Below, piece after piece: positions 1 to 7,876 of a stretch of DNA of 48,728 nt (positions are counted from its first letter, which is position 1; every line of letters begins with the position of its first letter). Where the stretch lies: contig NZ_LMIK01000008.1 of the NCBI RefSeq assembly GCF_001428685.1, positions 1 to 48,728 of the forward strand, written 5' to 3'. The translations under genes and the position numbers were made by a program. This stretch comes from Lysobacter sp. Root76. GTDB lineage: Bacteria; Pseudomonadota; Gammaproteobacteria; Xanthomonadales; Xanthomonadaceae. Under the pieces are notes generated by a model. That model ran no database searches, had not been told where the DNA came from, and was given only the letters and a program-made list of their open reading frames with translations.

Positions 1-1235
1 CCCGCACCGGCGACGAGGTCATGCGCCGCGAGATGCGCCAGTTCGAAGGCAGCTGGTACTCGCAGGCCGCGATCGACCGTTCCAAGATCCGTCTGCAGCG
101 GCTGGGCATCTTCGAAACCGTCGAAGTGGACAAGACGCCGGTAGCGGGCAGCAACGACCAGGTCGATGTCACCTACATGGTCAAGGAAGCGTCTTCCGGC
201 GAGTTTCAGGTCGGGCTGGGCTATTCCCAGGACGACGGCGCCACCCTCACCTTCCAGATATCCCAACGCAACTTCCTCGGCACCGGACGCAGCCTGTCGA
301 TGAAGGCCGTACGCAACAGCAGCGACGAGCAGTACGCGTTCTCTGTCGCCGAGCCGTACTTCTCCGATACCGGCATCGGCCTGAACTACGGCGCCAGCTG
401 GGCTCGCACCTACCAGGACAGCGACGACGACAGCAGCTACGACTCCGAGCAAGGCACACTGAACCTTACGACCATCCTGCCGCTGTCGGAGGACAACACT
501 TTCTCGCTCGGCGTCAGCCTGGAGACCCGCACCCTGTACCTCACCGAGGGTTACTACCCACCGTCGTACCTCGACTTTCAGAACAAGCTCGGCAGCAATC
601 AAGTGGATACCTGGAGTCTGCGCACAAGCTGGTCCAGCGATTCGCGCGACAGCTACCTGACCCCCACCCGCGGCACCTACCAGCGCATCGGCGCCGAGAT
701 CGCCCTACCGGGATCGGACGTCACCTATTACCGCCTGGACTACGACTTCAGCCGCTATTGGCGCATGGGGCCGCTGCTGATGCTGACCCGTGCCGAACTC
801 GGCTACGGCGACACCTACGGCGATGGCGACGAAATCGGCTATCCGTTCTTCAAACGCTACTACGCAGGCGGCGTGCGTTCGATCCGCGTGTTCACCGACA
901 ACTCGCTGGGGCCTTGCGAATACGTGACCGCCTACGACGAATGCCGTCCCTCCGGCGGCACGGTCAAGACCTTGGGCGGGCTCGAGTTCTCCATACCCGG
1001 CCTGCTCGGCAAGGCCGGTAACAGCGGCACCCAGCTGGCCCTGTTCGTCGATGCCGGCAACGTCTTCGCCGACACCTCCAGCGTGGATGCTAACGAATTC
1101 CGCGTTTCGGCCGGCCTCTCGCTGTTGTGGCGCTCGCCGATGGGTCCGATCGCAATCAGCTACGGCCTGCCGCTGCGTAGCGAAGAGGACGACGAGATCG
1201 AACGGCTGCAGTTCACGTTCGGAAGCCAGTTCTAG
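1..1235 (+). CDS. bamA: Outer membrane protein assembly factor BamA, 3' part (5' end outside window)
   Basis: The reading frame is open from the first bases of the window, so the gene begins upstream; about 410 C-terminal residues are present. The visible N-terminal part ends a last POTRA domain (an RTGDEVMRREM segment, then a stretch ending in VTYMVKEA), followed by the 16-strand barrel with aromatic-rich strands and a terminal Phe (FTFGSQF). BamA inserts beta-barrel proteins into the outer membrane as the core of the BAM complex. The loop-6 motif, normally VRGF, reads SIRVF here within AGGVRSIRVFTDN: the Arg is kept and the Gly is replaced by Val. No skp, lpxD or fabZ follows, although these usually sit after bamA; the next gene is a convergent arginase-family gene. 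It may therefore be a second BamA paralogue or a TamA-like relative, though the order of motifs fits BamA better. Confidence 0.85.
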   Translation, partial: RTGDEVMRREMRQFEGSWYSQAAIDRSKIRLQRLGIFETVEVDKTPVAGSNDQVDVTYMVKEASSGEFQVGLGYSQDDGATLTFQISQRNFLGTGRSLSMKAVRNSSDEQYAFSVAEPYFSDTGIGLNYGASWARTYQDSDDDSSYDSEQGTLNLTTILPLSEDNTFSLGVSLETRTLYLTEGYYPPSYLDFQNKLGSNQVDTWSLRTSWSSDSRDSYLTPTRGTYQRIGAEIALPGSDVTYYRLDYDFSRYWRMGPLLMLTRAELGYGDTYGDGDEIGYPFFKRYYAGGVRSIRVFTDNSLGPCEYVTAYDECRPSGGTVKTLGGLEFSIPGLLGKAGNSGTQLALFVDAGNVFADTSSVDANEFRVSAGLSLLWRSPMGPIAISYGLPLRSEEDDEIERLQFTFGSQF

Positions 1236-1454
1236 GCAGCGAAGGCAGTGCGGGCAGGCTCGGATCGCCGCGCGCCGACACCTGGCAATGCCAGGCAGAC
1301 CGGGACATGGACATCCATTGGGTGCCGAAGGCGGCGGCCAGGCGCCCGCCCAGGATGAGGTCGGGGTCGGTCTGCTGGTGCCTCCGCCGTTGCTTCATCG
1401 ATGGCGATGCGGGTCGGCGCTCGGACGCGTGTAGCGCACGGATGTCAGCCGGTG

Positions 1455-2231
1455 TCACGCACGGGTGGCGGCTTCGTAGAGTCTCGCGATCACTTCGCTA
1501 CCTGCAGCAGCCGCCTCTTCATCGGAAGGGGCGAACTCGGTCACGGTGAGGCCGACCAAGGCAATCGCGTCTTCGACCCCGAGACCGCCGTCGGTGTAGG
1601 CGAGATAAGGAAACTCGCGCGGATCGAGCACATCCAGGTCGAAATGGATATGCACGGGCCCGCGGATGGACTCCTGCGGATCCAGCCGCTTCAGACCCAG
1701 TTCGCGCTGCAAGGCCCAGTCGCCGTCGTCGCCGACCCGGATACCGAAATAGCGGAAGCGGGCCGGATCGATCGGGGCGCCCAGAAAGGGCCGCATCGGC
1801 TCGGGCGCGCGCCCCAGGATCGCGCTCACCGGCATGCCATGGAAATTGCCGCTGGGCGAGGTCTCGGGCGTGTTCGCGTCGAGATGGGCATCGATCCAGA
1901 TCACCTGCAGGCCGGGATGCAGCCCGCTCAGATAATCGATCACCGCGACGTCCACGGCGCAATCGCCGCCGGCGGTCAGCACGCGCCTGGCACCGGAGCG
2001 CGCGAGTATCTCCTGAGCGCTGCGGAACTGCGCGAAGATCGCCTCCCAGCGCCGGACACCGTGAGCGATATCCGCCGTGTCGTCGCTCAAGGGCACCCGG
2101 ACCAGCGGCGCGTATCGCCCGCATACCTCGGCGGCCGCGGCAGCGCCGCGCGGCAGGTGCTCGTGCCGGCCCGATCCCTGCCACTGCGGGTAGGCCAGGC
2201 TGAGGTCGAACGGCTGCTGGGAGGATGGCAT
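1455..2231 (-). CDS. Arginase/agmatinase-family ureohydrolase
   Basis: The 258-residue protein has the ureohydrolase metal motifs in order: GGDCAVDVA, then WIDAHLDANTPETSPSGN followed by FHGMP, then HFDLDVLDP. These would bind a dinuclear manganese centre that hydrolyses a guanidino group and releases urea. The NTPETSPSGN loop is of the arginase type. The first metal ligand, normally His in GGDH, is Cys here. The length is somewhat shorter than classical arginases (about 300). The ATG at 2231 has a GGAGCG Shine-Dalgarno about 9 bases upstream; longer forms starting further upstream lack one. The gene stands alone, convergent with bamA, with a strong hairpin between it and the upstream methyltransferase. 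The substrate (arginine, agmatine, formiminoglutamate or another guanidine) cannot be read from the sequence. Confidence 0.82.
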   Translation of the reverse strand: MPSSQQPFDLSLAYPQWQGSGRHEHLPRGAAAAAEVCGRYAPLVRVPLSDDTADIAHGVRRWEAIFAQFRSAQEILARSGARRVLTAGGDCAVDVAVIDYLSGLHPGLQVIWIDAHLDANTPETSPSGNFHGMPVSAILGRAPEPMRPFLGAPIDPARFRYFGIRVGDDGDWALQRELGLKRLDPQESIRGPVHIHFDLDVLDPREFPYLAYTDGGLGVEDAIALVGLTVTEFAPSDEEAAAAGSEVIARLYEAATRA

Positions 2232-2256
2232 CTGCTTCGCGCTCCATTGGACCGTG

Positions 2257-2308
2257 ACTTCGGCTCATTCGAGCCGAAGTCGCTTAACGACTCGGCTTAA
2301 GTTTAAGC
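2257..2308. repeat. Perfect hairpin followed by a small palindrome between two minus-strand genes
   Basis: Positions 2257-2266 and 2271-2280 form a perfect 10-bp stem (ACTTCGGCTC / GAGCCGAAGT) with loop ATTC. Just beside it, GCTTAA at 2295-2300 and TTAAGC at 2303-2308 form a second inverted repeat, with another GCTTAA half-site at 2282-2287. There is no T-run on either side, so it is not a textbook intrinsic terminator. It could end the methyltransferase transcript or be an operator for the arginase-family gene. Confidence 0.5.
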
Positions 2309-2340
2309 AGTCGGGCACCGACCATGTCGATGCCGCTGTT

Positions 2341-3006
2341 TCACCCCAAACGCATGGACAACTCGACATCCTCGCCGAACGGCGTGGACAGGTAACCGTT
2401 CGCGGGCGAGCGCACGTGCGCGAGATAGTCGGGGCTGTAGTCGGCGTTGTCGGCGACGATCAGCGCACCCGGCCTGAGGCGGCTCTCTACCAGGCTCAGT
2501 ACCTCGGGATAGAGCGCCTTGGCGCCGTCGAGCAGCAACAGGTCGATCGTTTCGGGCAGATCGACGCTCAGCGTCCGCAGCGCATCGCCTTCGCGGATCT
2601 CCACCAGGTCGATCAGGCCGCCGGCCGTCAGGTTGTCCCGCGCGCGCGCCACCTTGGACGGCTCGAACTCGGTGGTGATCAGGCGACCGCCGCCGTTGTC
2701 GCGCAGGGCCGCCGCCAGATGCAGGGTGGAGATGCCGAACGAGGTGCCGAATTCGACGATCGTGCGCGCGCCGCAGCCGCGCGCCAGCATGTAGAGCAAG
2801 GTCCCCGTTTCCCGGGAGACCGGGAGCGCGAGATCCTTCATGCGCCCGTAGTAATCGAGGTATTCGGTCTTGCTTTGCATCAGGCGCTCGCGCTCCTGGC
2901 GGGAGAGCGCGGCCACCACGGGGCTGGTCGCCGGCGATGCCGCGTCGGCGGCTGCGAACAGACGGTCCAGCAGGGGAGCAATGGGGCTTGAAGTCAGGGT
3001 GGTCAT
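2341..3006 (-). CDS. Class I SAM-dependent O-methyltransferase (DUF/CmcI-COMT-like)
   Basis: The 221-residue protein has a Rossmann methyltransferase core: motif I IVEFGTSFGISTLHLA binds S-adenosylmethionine, an acidic motif II follows (ITTEFEP), then a GDALRTL segment and LLLLDGAKALYP, typical of the catechol/caffeoyl-CoA O-methyltransferase family (Methyltransf_24 type). Its N-terminal helices (residues 1-60) fit the family cap. The start is placed at 3006 (MTTLTSSP); the frame stays open for 46 more codons upstream, but that stretch is Arg/Ser-rich, unlike the family, and crosses into the tetR promoter region. It is transcribed divergently from the tetR gene at 3098, so it is the probable target of that repressor. 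The substrate is unknown. Confidence 0.8.
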   Translation of the reverse strand: MTTLTSSPIAPLLDRLFAAADAASPATSPVVAALSRQERERLMQSKTEYLDYYGRMKDLALPVSRETGTLLYMLARGCGARTIVEFGTSFGISTLHLAAALRDNGGGRLITTEFEPSKVARARDNLTAGGLIDLVEIREGDALRTLSVDLPETIDLLLLDGAKALYPEVLSLVESRLRPGALIVADNADYSPDYLAHVRSPANGYLSTPFGEDVELSMRLG

Positions 3007-3050
3007 GTGGGGTTTCCGATAAGAAAGCGCGAATCTTCGCGCCGGACTAG

Positions 3051-3085
3051 AATGCGACTGATTCGTCATATTCGCTATTCGCATT
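3051..3085. promoter_or_regulatory. Candidate TetR operator in the divergent promoter region
   Basis: The 91-bp gap between the divergent methyltransferase and tetR starts holds an inverted repeat AATGCGA (3051-3057) / TCGCATT (3079-3085) with a 21-base spacer, and within it three ATTCG direct repeats (3061, 3070 and 3078). This is the usual place for an autoregulatory TetR operator, but the exact site is inference. Confidence 0.35.
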
Positions 3086-3097
3086 GCGCACACCGCC

Positions 3098-3730
3098 ATG
3101 GCCGACCGTCGAAAACACAAGATTTCCCTGCGAAAACAGCCCAAACAGGCGCGCTCGAACGAGCTGATCGCCGCCGTCCTGGAAGCGGCGGTTCAGGTTT
3201 TGGAGAAGGAAGGCGCCTCGCGTTTCACCACCGCGAGGGTGGCGGAGAAGGCCGGCGTCAGCGTGGGCTCGCTGTACCAATACTTCCCGAACAAGGCGGC
3301 GATCCTGTTCCGGCTCCAGAGCGACGAATGGCTGCAGACGGCCGAGCTATGGGCCCGCATCCTCGCGGATACCGAAAGGCCCGCGCTCGAACGACTGCGC
3401 GCCCTGGTCCACGCCTTCATTCGTTCGGAGTGCGATGAAGCCAAGATACGCGTGGCCCTCAGCGACGCCGCCCCGCTCTATCGCGATGCGCCCGAAGCGC
3501 GCGACGCCCGGACGTCGGCGGAGCGCGCGTTCCAGGCCTTCATGCGCGAGGCGCTGCCCGACGCGTCGGCAGCGACGCGCACCCTGGCTGGCGACCTGAT
3601 CACGACCACGCTCAGCGCGGTGGGGAAGCGTTTTTCGGAAAACCCGCGCACACCCGCGCAGATCGAGGCCTATGCCGATGCCATGGCCGATATGTTCTGC
3701 GCCTACCTTGAGGGGATCGAGCAGGGCTGA
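3098..3730 (+). CDS. TetR/AcrR-family transcriptional regulator
   Basis: The 210-residue protein has a TetR_N helix-turn-helix at about residues 18-65 (ELIAAVLEAAVQVLEKEG, then FTTARVAEKAGVSVGSLYQY and FPNKAAIL), with the conserved recognition helix VGSLYQYF. The rest is a helical ligand-binding/dimerisation domain resembling the TetR_C_17 type (RSECDEAKIRVALSDAAPLY). It lies divergent from the O-methyltransferase and likely represses that gene and itself in the absence of a ligand. A decayed second copy of its C-terminal half lies at 4636-4832. The ligand cannot be deduced. Confidence 0.88.
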   Translation: MADRRKHKISLRKQPKQARSNELIAAVLEAAVQVLEKEGASRFTTARVAEKAGVSVGSLYQYFPNKAAILFRLQSDEWLQTAELWARILADTERPALERLRALVHAFIRSECDEAKIRVALSDAAPLYRDAPEARDARTSAERAFQAFMREALPDASAATRTLAGDLITTTLSAVGKRFSENPRTPAQIEAYADAMADMFCAYLEGIEQG

Positions 3731-3971
3731 GAGCAGCGAAGGCCAGGAGGCCCAGGTCGTCATGGAACGGGAAAGAAATGCAAAACGCTCGTCCTTCCGT
3801 GGTCCGCCTAAGTCCCTCTTCGGTCTTACCCGATAGCAATCGTCTTAGCGCCTGAGATAGGACCATGCTCTAGTCGAAAGCCACGGAGCCGTCGCGGCCG
3901 AGAGGCGACATGGCACCGCAGGCGCAACCGCAAAAGAATGCGCAACTTCCGAGCACCACCTACGATCCGCC

Positions 3972-4613
3972 ATGACCCTATCCCGCCTCGACCCCAAACT
4001 CGTTTTCGCCTGGCAGGCCGCGCATTCCATCGCCCGCAATTCCCCGCCCCCCTTCCACGACCGCGGCGGCTTCCGCGTGGACACCCACTCGGAAAAGGAA
4101 ATCAAGCGCTGGGTATTCCCGCAGCTATGCGATGGGCTGCGCGCCATCGCACAAGACATTACGGCGCCACGGCATTACTTGAAGCTGTGCGGCTCCGACG
4201 AGGAACTGCGCAGCGCACTGCCGGCGCGCTGGGAGGTTCAGCCGGCGAACTACTTCATGACCGCGACCGCGGCGACCCCCGACGCAAAGCCGCTGCCGGA
4301 CGGCTACAGGATGGAGCTTCATCGAACCGGCCCCGTCGCCCGAGCCTGCATCATCGCGCCGAATGGCGACCCGGCCGCGAGCGGATGCATGGCGGAAACC
4401 GCGGATATCTGCATCTACGATCGAATCGAAACCGCGCAGGACCACAGGCGTAAAGGCTTGGGTGCCGCGGTGATGATCGCTCTTGCAGCCGCGCGAAGAT
4501 CCCTTACAAGCCCGCAGCTTCTGGTTGCGACAGCAGACGGCCGCAGCCTCTACGCGAACCTGGGCTGGACGGTGCTTGCGCCATTGGCCGCTGCGACCAT
4601 TCCGGAAAGTTGA
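3972..4613 (+). CDS. GNAT-family N-acetyltransferase
   Basis: The 213-residue protein has an acetyl-CoA-binding signature near residue 155 (DHRRKGLGAAVMIALA, the R-x-x-G-x-G/A loop) and a late LLVATADGRSLYANLGWTV segment, typical of the GNAT beta5-alpha4 region (YxxLGW). The first 100 residues are an extra N-terminal domain seen in uncharacterised GNAT proteins. The ORF is preceded by about 240 bases of non-coding DNA after tetR, and no strong Shine-Dalgarno is visible, so the start is tentative. The gene sits exactly between the intact tetR 3' half and its decayed duplicate. The substrate is unknown. Confidence 0.78.
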   Translation: MTLSRLDPKLVFAWQAAHSIARNSPPPFHDRGGFRVDTHSEKEIKRWVFPQLCDGLRAIAQDITAPRHYLKLCGSDEELRSALPARWEVQPANYFMTATAATPDAKPLPDGYRMELHRTGPVARACIIAPNGDPAASGCMAETADICIYDRIETAQDHRRKGLGAAVMIALAAARRSLTSPQLLVATADGRSLYANLGWTVLAPLAAATIPES

Positions 4614-4635
4614 ACCGGATGCTGGATGGCCGATG

Positions 4636-4832
4636 TTCGGAGTGCGATGTCGCCAAGATACGCGTGGCCTTCAACGATGCCGCCCCGCGCTATCGCGATG
4701 CGCCCCAAAGCGCGCGACGCCCGGACGTCGGCAGAGCGCGCGCTCCAGGCCTTCATGCACGAGGCGCTGCCCGCCACAGCGACGCGCGCCCTCGCTGGCG
4801 GCTTGCTGCGCTTAGCACCGAGAAGTTCGGGG
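4636..4832 (+). pseudogene. Frameshifted fragment duplicating the C-terminal half of the TetR gene
   Basis: From TTCGGAGTGCGATG at 4636 the DNA closely follows 3424-3610 of the tetR gene. One frame reads SECDVAKIRVAFNDAAPRYR then DAP; after a one-base gain (GCGCCCGAAGCG in the intact copy, GCGCCCCAAAGCG here) the homology continues in the next frame as KARDARTSAERALQAF then MHEALP. A 6-base in-frame deletion follows, and the match fades near 4810-4832. No DNA-binding domain is present. It is a relic of a segmental duplication that bracketed the GNAT gene, not a working gene. Confidence 0.8.
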
Positions 4833-4890
4833 ACGACTGAATCCGCCAGGGGCGGTTTGGCTCTCATAACGAAGGCTATCTTCTTTATCA

Positions 4891-5388
4891 TCAGCGAGCG
4901 CGGACAGGAAGGCTGCAACCGCTGTAGTGGACCCAGCACTTAACTGCTTGTGATTCTTCACAGCGTGCTTTTCCCGTGGCAATAGCCTGCTCTTCGTATG
5001 GCGCCCTCTCCATGAATACCTGAGTTCCGTTCGCCACGACCGCGGCGCATTGATTCCGAAAGGTCATGTCAAGCTCGCATGACTTGCTACCGGTTCGCGC
5101 GCATTTCGCCAGCGCAGCCTTCTTTGCTTTACGCTCACTGTCGATTCCGGTGACGATGCCGAACGAGCCTGCTTCGTCCGAAGCAATAGCCCCCCATCGA
5201 GTTCGCCAGCTTGGGGCCTGCCGTTCGGTCGGAATGGGTGCGCAACTCGCCATTGATTGCGCGGAACCCTCAGGGGCGGACGCATTGCCTGGCATTTGAC
5301 CGGGCGGGCACCCCGCCTCAGCGTGGACGGCGGTTGAAGCCATCAAAGCAATTGCATAGGCACATGGAATTAGACCGCGCACAATCAC
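4891..5388 (-). CDS. Secreted DUF4189-domain protein linked to virB6
   Basis: The 165-residue protein has a signal peptide (residues 1-23, cut after AVHAEA or nearby), a Cys/Pro-rich linker, then a DUF4189 domain of about 95 residues: WGAIASDEAGSFGIVTG, AALAKCARTGSKSCELD, FRNQCAAVVANG, and a final CWVHYSGCS. Six or more cysteines in this domain suggest periplasmic disulfides. The start is GTG at 5388, and its GTGA overlaps the virB6 stop, so the two are translationally coupled. In Xanthomonadaceae, DUF4189 genes are often found with type IV secretion genes; the role is unproven. Confidence 0.78.
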   Translation of the reverse strand: MIVRGLIPCAYAIALMASTAVHAEAGCPPGQMPGNASAPEGSAQSMASCAPIPTERQAPSWRTRWGAIASDEAGSFGIVTGIDSERKAKKAALAKCARTGSKSCELDMTFRNQCAAVVANGTQVFMERAPYEEQAIATGKARCEESQAVKCWVHYSGCSLPVRAR

Positions 5389-6509
5389 TCCTTACGAACC
5401 TCTTCATAGGTCTTGATTCGATTCTCGTGAATGGGAGTTCCAGTCGGGCTGGACCTGTCCATATGGCTGAGGCGCGAGGTCTTTGCCGGAAGGCTATCTG
5501 ACTCCGTCAATCGCGGAGCAGTTCGGCCATGGACACTTGCTGTTTCAGTGGGCGCTCCTGCTTGGCCGAAACGGCCGAATGCCGAGTTGCTCATGACGTT
5601 ACCGATCTGTCCTTGGAAGAAATGCGCAGCCATCGGCGGAACCGCGATGATCAGCATAGTCATGATCATCCCCACACTGCCTTGCTGCATGGCCTGACTG
5701 GCGATGCCTTCGGCGCTGGCCCCGGGGATATTGATCAGCTTGCCCAGCCACATGAACGTTGCGATGCGAACCGTCATATCGAGAAGGAGGTTGGCCACAA
5801 AGCTGAGAACTGCCAAAGAAAACAGCGTGCCCAAGCCGTACTTCAGCCAGCTTGTAAACATGGATTTCGTAGCGGTAAACGCCAATGAAAAAATGAATAT
5901 TGGCCCCAGCCCGATCCACAGATTGATCGCAAACGTCCAAAGCAACAGCATGCACCCGGCCGCTATGGCAGGACCTGCGGAACCGATAGTCGCCCACGTC
6001 TTCGCCGATCGCTTCGCCTCCAGCAACTCCGGATCCGCCTCCAGAAGCTGAACACCATCGATGGCTGTCATGGCGAGTTGGACGACGGCGAGGGATTTGT
6101 CGATGCTGTTAGCGGTGGACTGGCCATCCTTTCCCGTGACCAACTGATGAATCGCCCTGTCCATATCCTTAGTGAGGAAGGAATTCAGAGGGATGTTATT
6201 CACTGCCATCGTGGTCGCGATGCCGAAGATCAGGGCAATCCTCGTCCCCTGCAGGATCGTATCCATCATCGATTCTCGGGCGCCGCAGAGGATTCGATAA
6301 CCTTGGAAGAGCAGCCAGAGCGTGACCAGGCTTAGGCCGGTACCGCCAACTAGCGACATCGACCGCCCCATGAGCGCGAGACCGAAGTCTTCGACCCTGG
6401 TCGTAATCCATCCGCTGATGAGGCGGAAGAGCGCGTAGTCGGAAAGGCCGCTCTGCGACGAAGGCGACAGCCAATTCAGCAGATCGAAGGGAGCGTTCAA
6501 CAAATCCAT
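5385..6509 (-). CDS. virB6: TrbL/VirB6-family type IV secretion inner-membrane protein
   Basis: The 374-residue protein shows the VirB6 pattern: a periplasmic N-terminus and several hydrophobic segments (about residues 52-75, 88-105, 172-200, 205-225, 240-262 and 288-312), including the conserved aromatic run LLLWTFAINLWIGLGPIFIF. The last 60 residues are polar and probably extracytoplasmic or cytosolic tail. VirB6 is a polytopic part of the channel base of type IV secretion systems. It follows a frameshifted virB5 by 33 bases and overlaps the DUF4189 gene. No virB4, virB8, virB9, virB10 or ATPase lies in the window, so this is an orphan locus. Confidence 0.85.
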   Translation of the reverse strand: MDLLNAPFDLLNWLSPSSQSGLSDYALFRLISGWITTRVEDFGLALMGRSMSLVGGTGLSLVTLWLLFQGYRILCGARESMMDTILQGTRIALIFGIATTMAVNNIPLNSFLTKDMDRAIHQLVTGKDGQSTANSIDKSLAVVQLAMTAIDGVQLLEADPELLEAKRSAKTWATIGSAGPAIAAGCMLLLWTFAINLWIGLGPIFIFSLAFTATKSMFTSWLKYGLGTLFSLAVLSFVANLLLDMTVRIATFMWLGKLINIPGASAEGIASQAMQQGSVGMIMTMLIIAVPPMAAHFFQGQIGNVMSNSAFGRFGQAGAPTETASVHGRTAPRLTESDSLPAKTSRLSHMDRSSPTGTPIHENRIKTYEEVRKE

Positions 6510-6542
6510 TGCGATGAGCCGCCTAGAAGATAGATGGAAGGC

Positions 6543-7300
6543 TCACTGGCCCAGAGCTGACTTGACCACGTCAGTGGGAACGATGCCGTCCAACGCCCCC
6601 CTCTTACCGCGAATGGCGCGCTTGGCTAAACGGGTGTGATCCCACTTGAGCGCTTCGATATAGTCGTCGTAGGCCTTCATCCGCGCCTGCCAGTAATCAA
6701 GCTCCAGTTGGTTCCGCGCCACGAAGCGGTAGGCCTCGTTATCGTTGGCTGCGAGGGCCCCGGGACTGTTGCGGACGCTGTCGCGCTGGCTCTCGATCTG
6801 GGCGAACTCGCGGCTGCGTTGCATGAGCGTGCGCAGCATGCTCACCGACTCGTTGTATTTGGCGTTCTCGGCGTACACGAGCCGTTGGCAAATGGCCTGC
6901 TGCTCGTCGACCACGTTACCGTCGAGTCTCGGCATGGCCTGACGGAACGCGCTGGTCAGTTGGTCCCGGATGCCTCGGCCAGGCCCTGGGCACATGTCTT
7001 CCATACCGTAGTCCTGCGGACGGGGCGGAAAGCTGTCCTCCATTCGCGCCTGGCCGAAGTTCATGCGCTGCAGCTTGATCAGTTGCTGCTGATAGTGGCT
7101 GGCCGTTTCCTGCAGCGCTGGGCATTCTTTCCGAACTCGGCCGCATCCTTGGCGATCTGCTGGAGCTTGGCGGCATAGTTGACGGGGTCGCTGACGATCA
7201 TTTGGGCGCTGGCCTGGCCTGCCCAAAGCACCGTCAGCAAGGTCGCGACGACGGCAGCCTTCCTGATGGAGCGACGACCCACTCTGCTGCGATGCTTCAT
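6543..7300 (-). pseudogene. virB5: VirB5/TrbJ-like type IV secretion protein, broken by a frameshift
   Basis: Read from the ATG at 7300, the frame encodes a signal peptide (RKAAVVATLLTVLWAGQASA) and DPVNYAAKLQQIAKDAAEFG, typical of VirB5/TrbJ, then runs off into an unrelated Arg-rich tail near 7115. The downstream frame begins at the same place with LQETASHYQQQLIKLQRMN and continues as a helical protein of about 180 residues to 6543. One base is missing around 7112-7120 (AGCGCTGCAG region). Restored, the product would be about 250 residues, the usual VirB5 size, a minor pilus/tip component. It could be a real mutation or a sequence error. Confidence 0.72.
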
Positions 7301-7682
7301 CCCTGTTCCCTGGTCACGCGGCCTTGAAAGCCTTTTCGCCACTCTGAACGTTCGGCACCTGCCGAGACATTCAAGCGCCTATCGTTCGACGCGCGATGCG
7401 GCGCTTTCGCCGACGGTACCGCATGGAAAATGGCCGGTGCAATGCCGTTCTTTTTACATTCCTCTTAAAGACACAGTTCGAGTGCAATTACTGAATCCAT
7501 GGTCAATCCTTCGTAGGGATAGGATGTGCCATCGGACGTTCACTTCAGTCCCCACAGCCCGACCGACGCCGGTTGCGACAAACAAAAAAGCCCCGGCAAT
7601 GGCGGGGCTTTTCGGTGCCAGCTAGCATTCAGTTCAACGTTGGCTCCGGCGGCGCCGTTGACTGGGTCGACCCACGGTTGAA
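7301..7682. other. Gene-free stretch upstream of virB5
   Basis: No ORF here has family-like content. It must hold the virB5 promoter, although no convincing -35/-10 pair stands out. It also holds an intrinsic terminator at 7586-7612 that ends the minus-strand copy of the decayed small gene at 7683-7876. Confidence 0.5.
7586..7612 (-). terminator. Rho-independent terminator
   Basis: AAAAGCCCC (7586-7594) pairs with GGGGCTTTT (7604-7612), with one further G-C pair inside, and an A-run at 7584-7589 gives a T-run on the minus strand. It lies just downstream of the decayed gene at 7683-7876. Its position matches the terminator of the better-preserved paralogue (9560-9579), so the duplicated unit seems to include its terminator. 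Confidence 0.85.
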
Positions 7683-7876
7683 CTACGCCGACAGCATCTG
7701 CCGCAGTGCGTCCAGGCCCGCGCCTTTGCCAGCGATCTTCAGGAAGGCATAGCCCTCCTTCAAGGCGTTGCTCATCGGATCGCTGCCCAGGGGCATTTCG
7801 CAATCTCGCATGCACTCATGCAGGCGGCTTAGGCGAAACAGGCGGGACGCAGAGCGTCCAGGGCCGTCAGGTCGCT
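7683..7876 (-). pseudogene. Decayed partial copy of the small unknown gene at 9606
   Basis: On the minus strand the segment beginning near GACCTGACGGCCCTGGACGC (7876 downward) matches the 3' half of the 9606 gene. The protein EMPLGSDPMSNALKEGYAFL, then KIAGKGAGLDALRQMLSA, aligns with EMALGSDLMTNALEGYAFLK, then IAGKGEGLDGPRQMLSARFN. It has lost the N-terminal half and carries an indel and frame change around the ALDALRP segment. An early TAG at 7683-7685 replaces the CGT codon of the homologue. It is probably not functional. Confidence 0.75.

Noticed and set aside
3007-3144. N-terminal extension of the O-methyltransferase to 3144
   Set aside because: The extra 46 residues are Arg/Ser-rich, unlike the family, and cover the tetR promoter and start; ATG 3006 is preferred.
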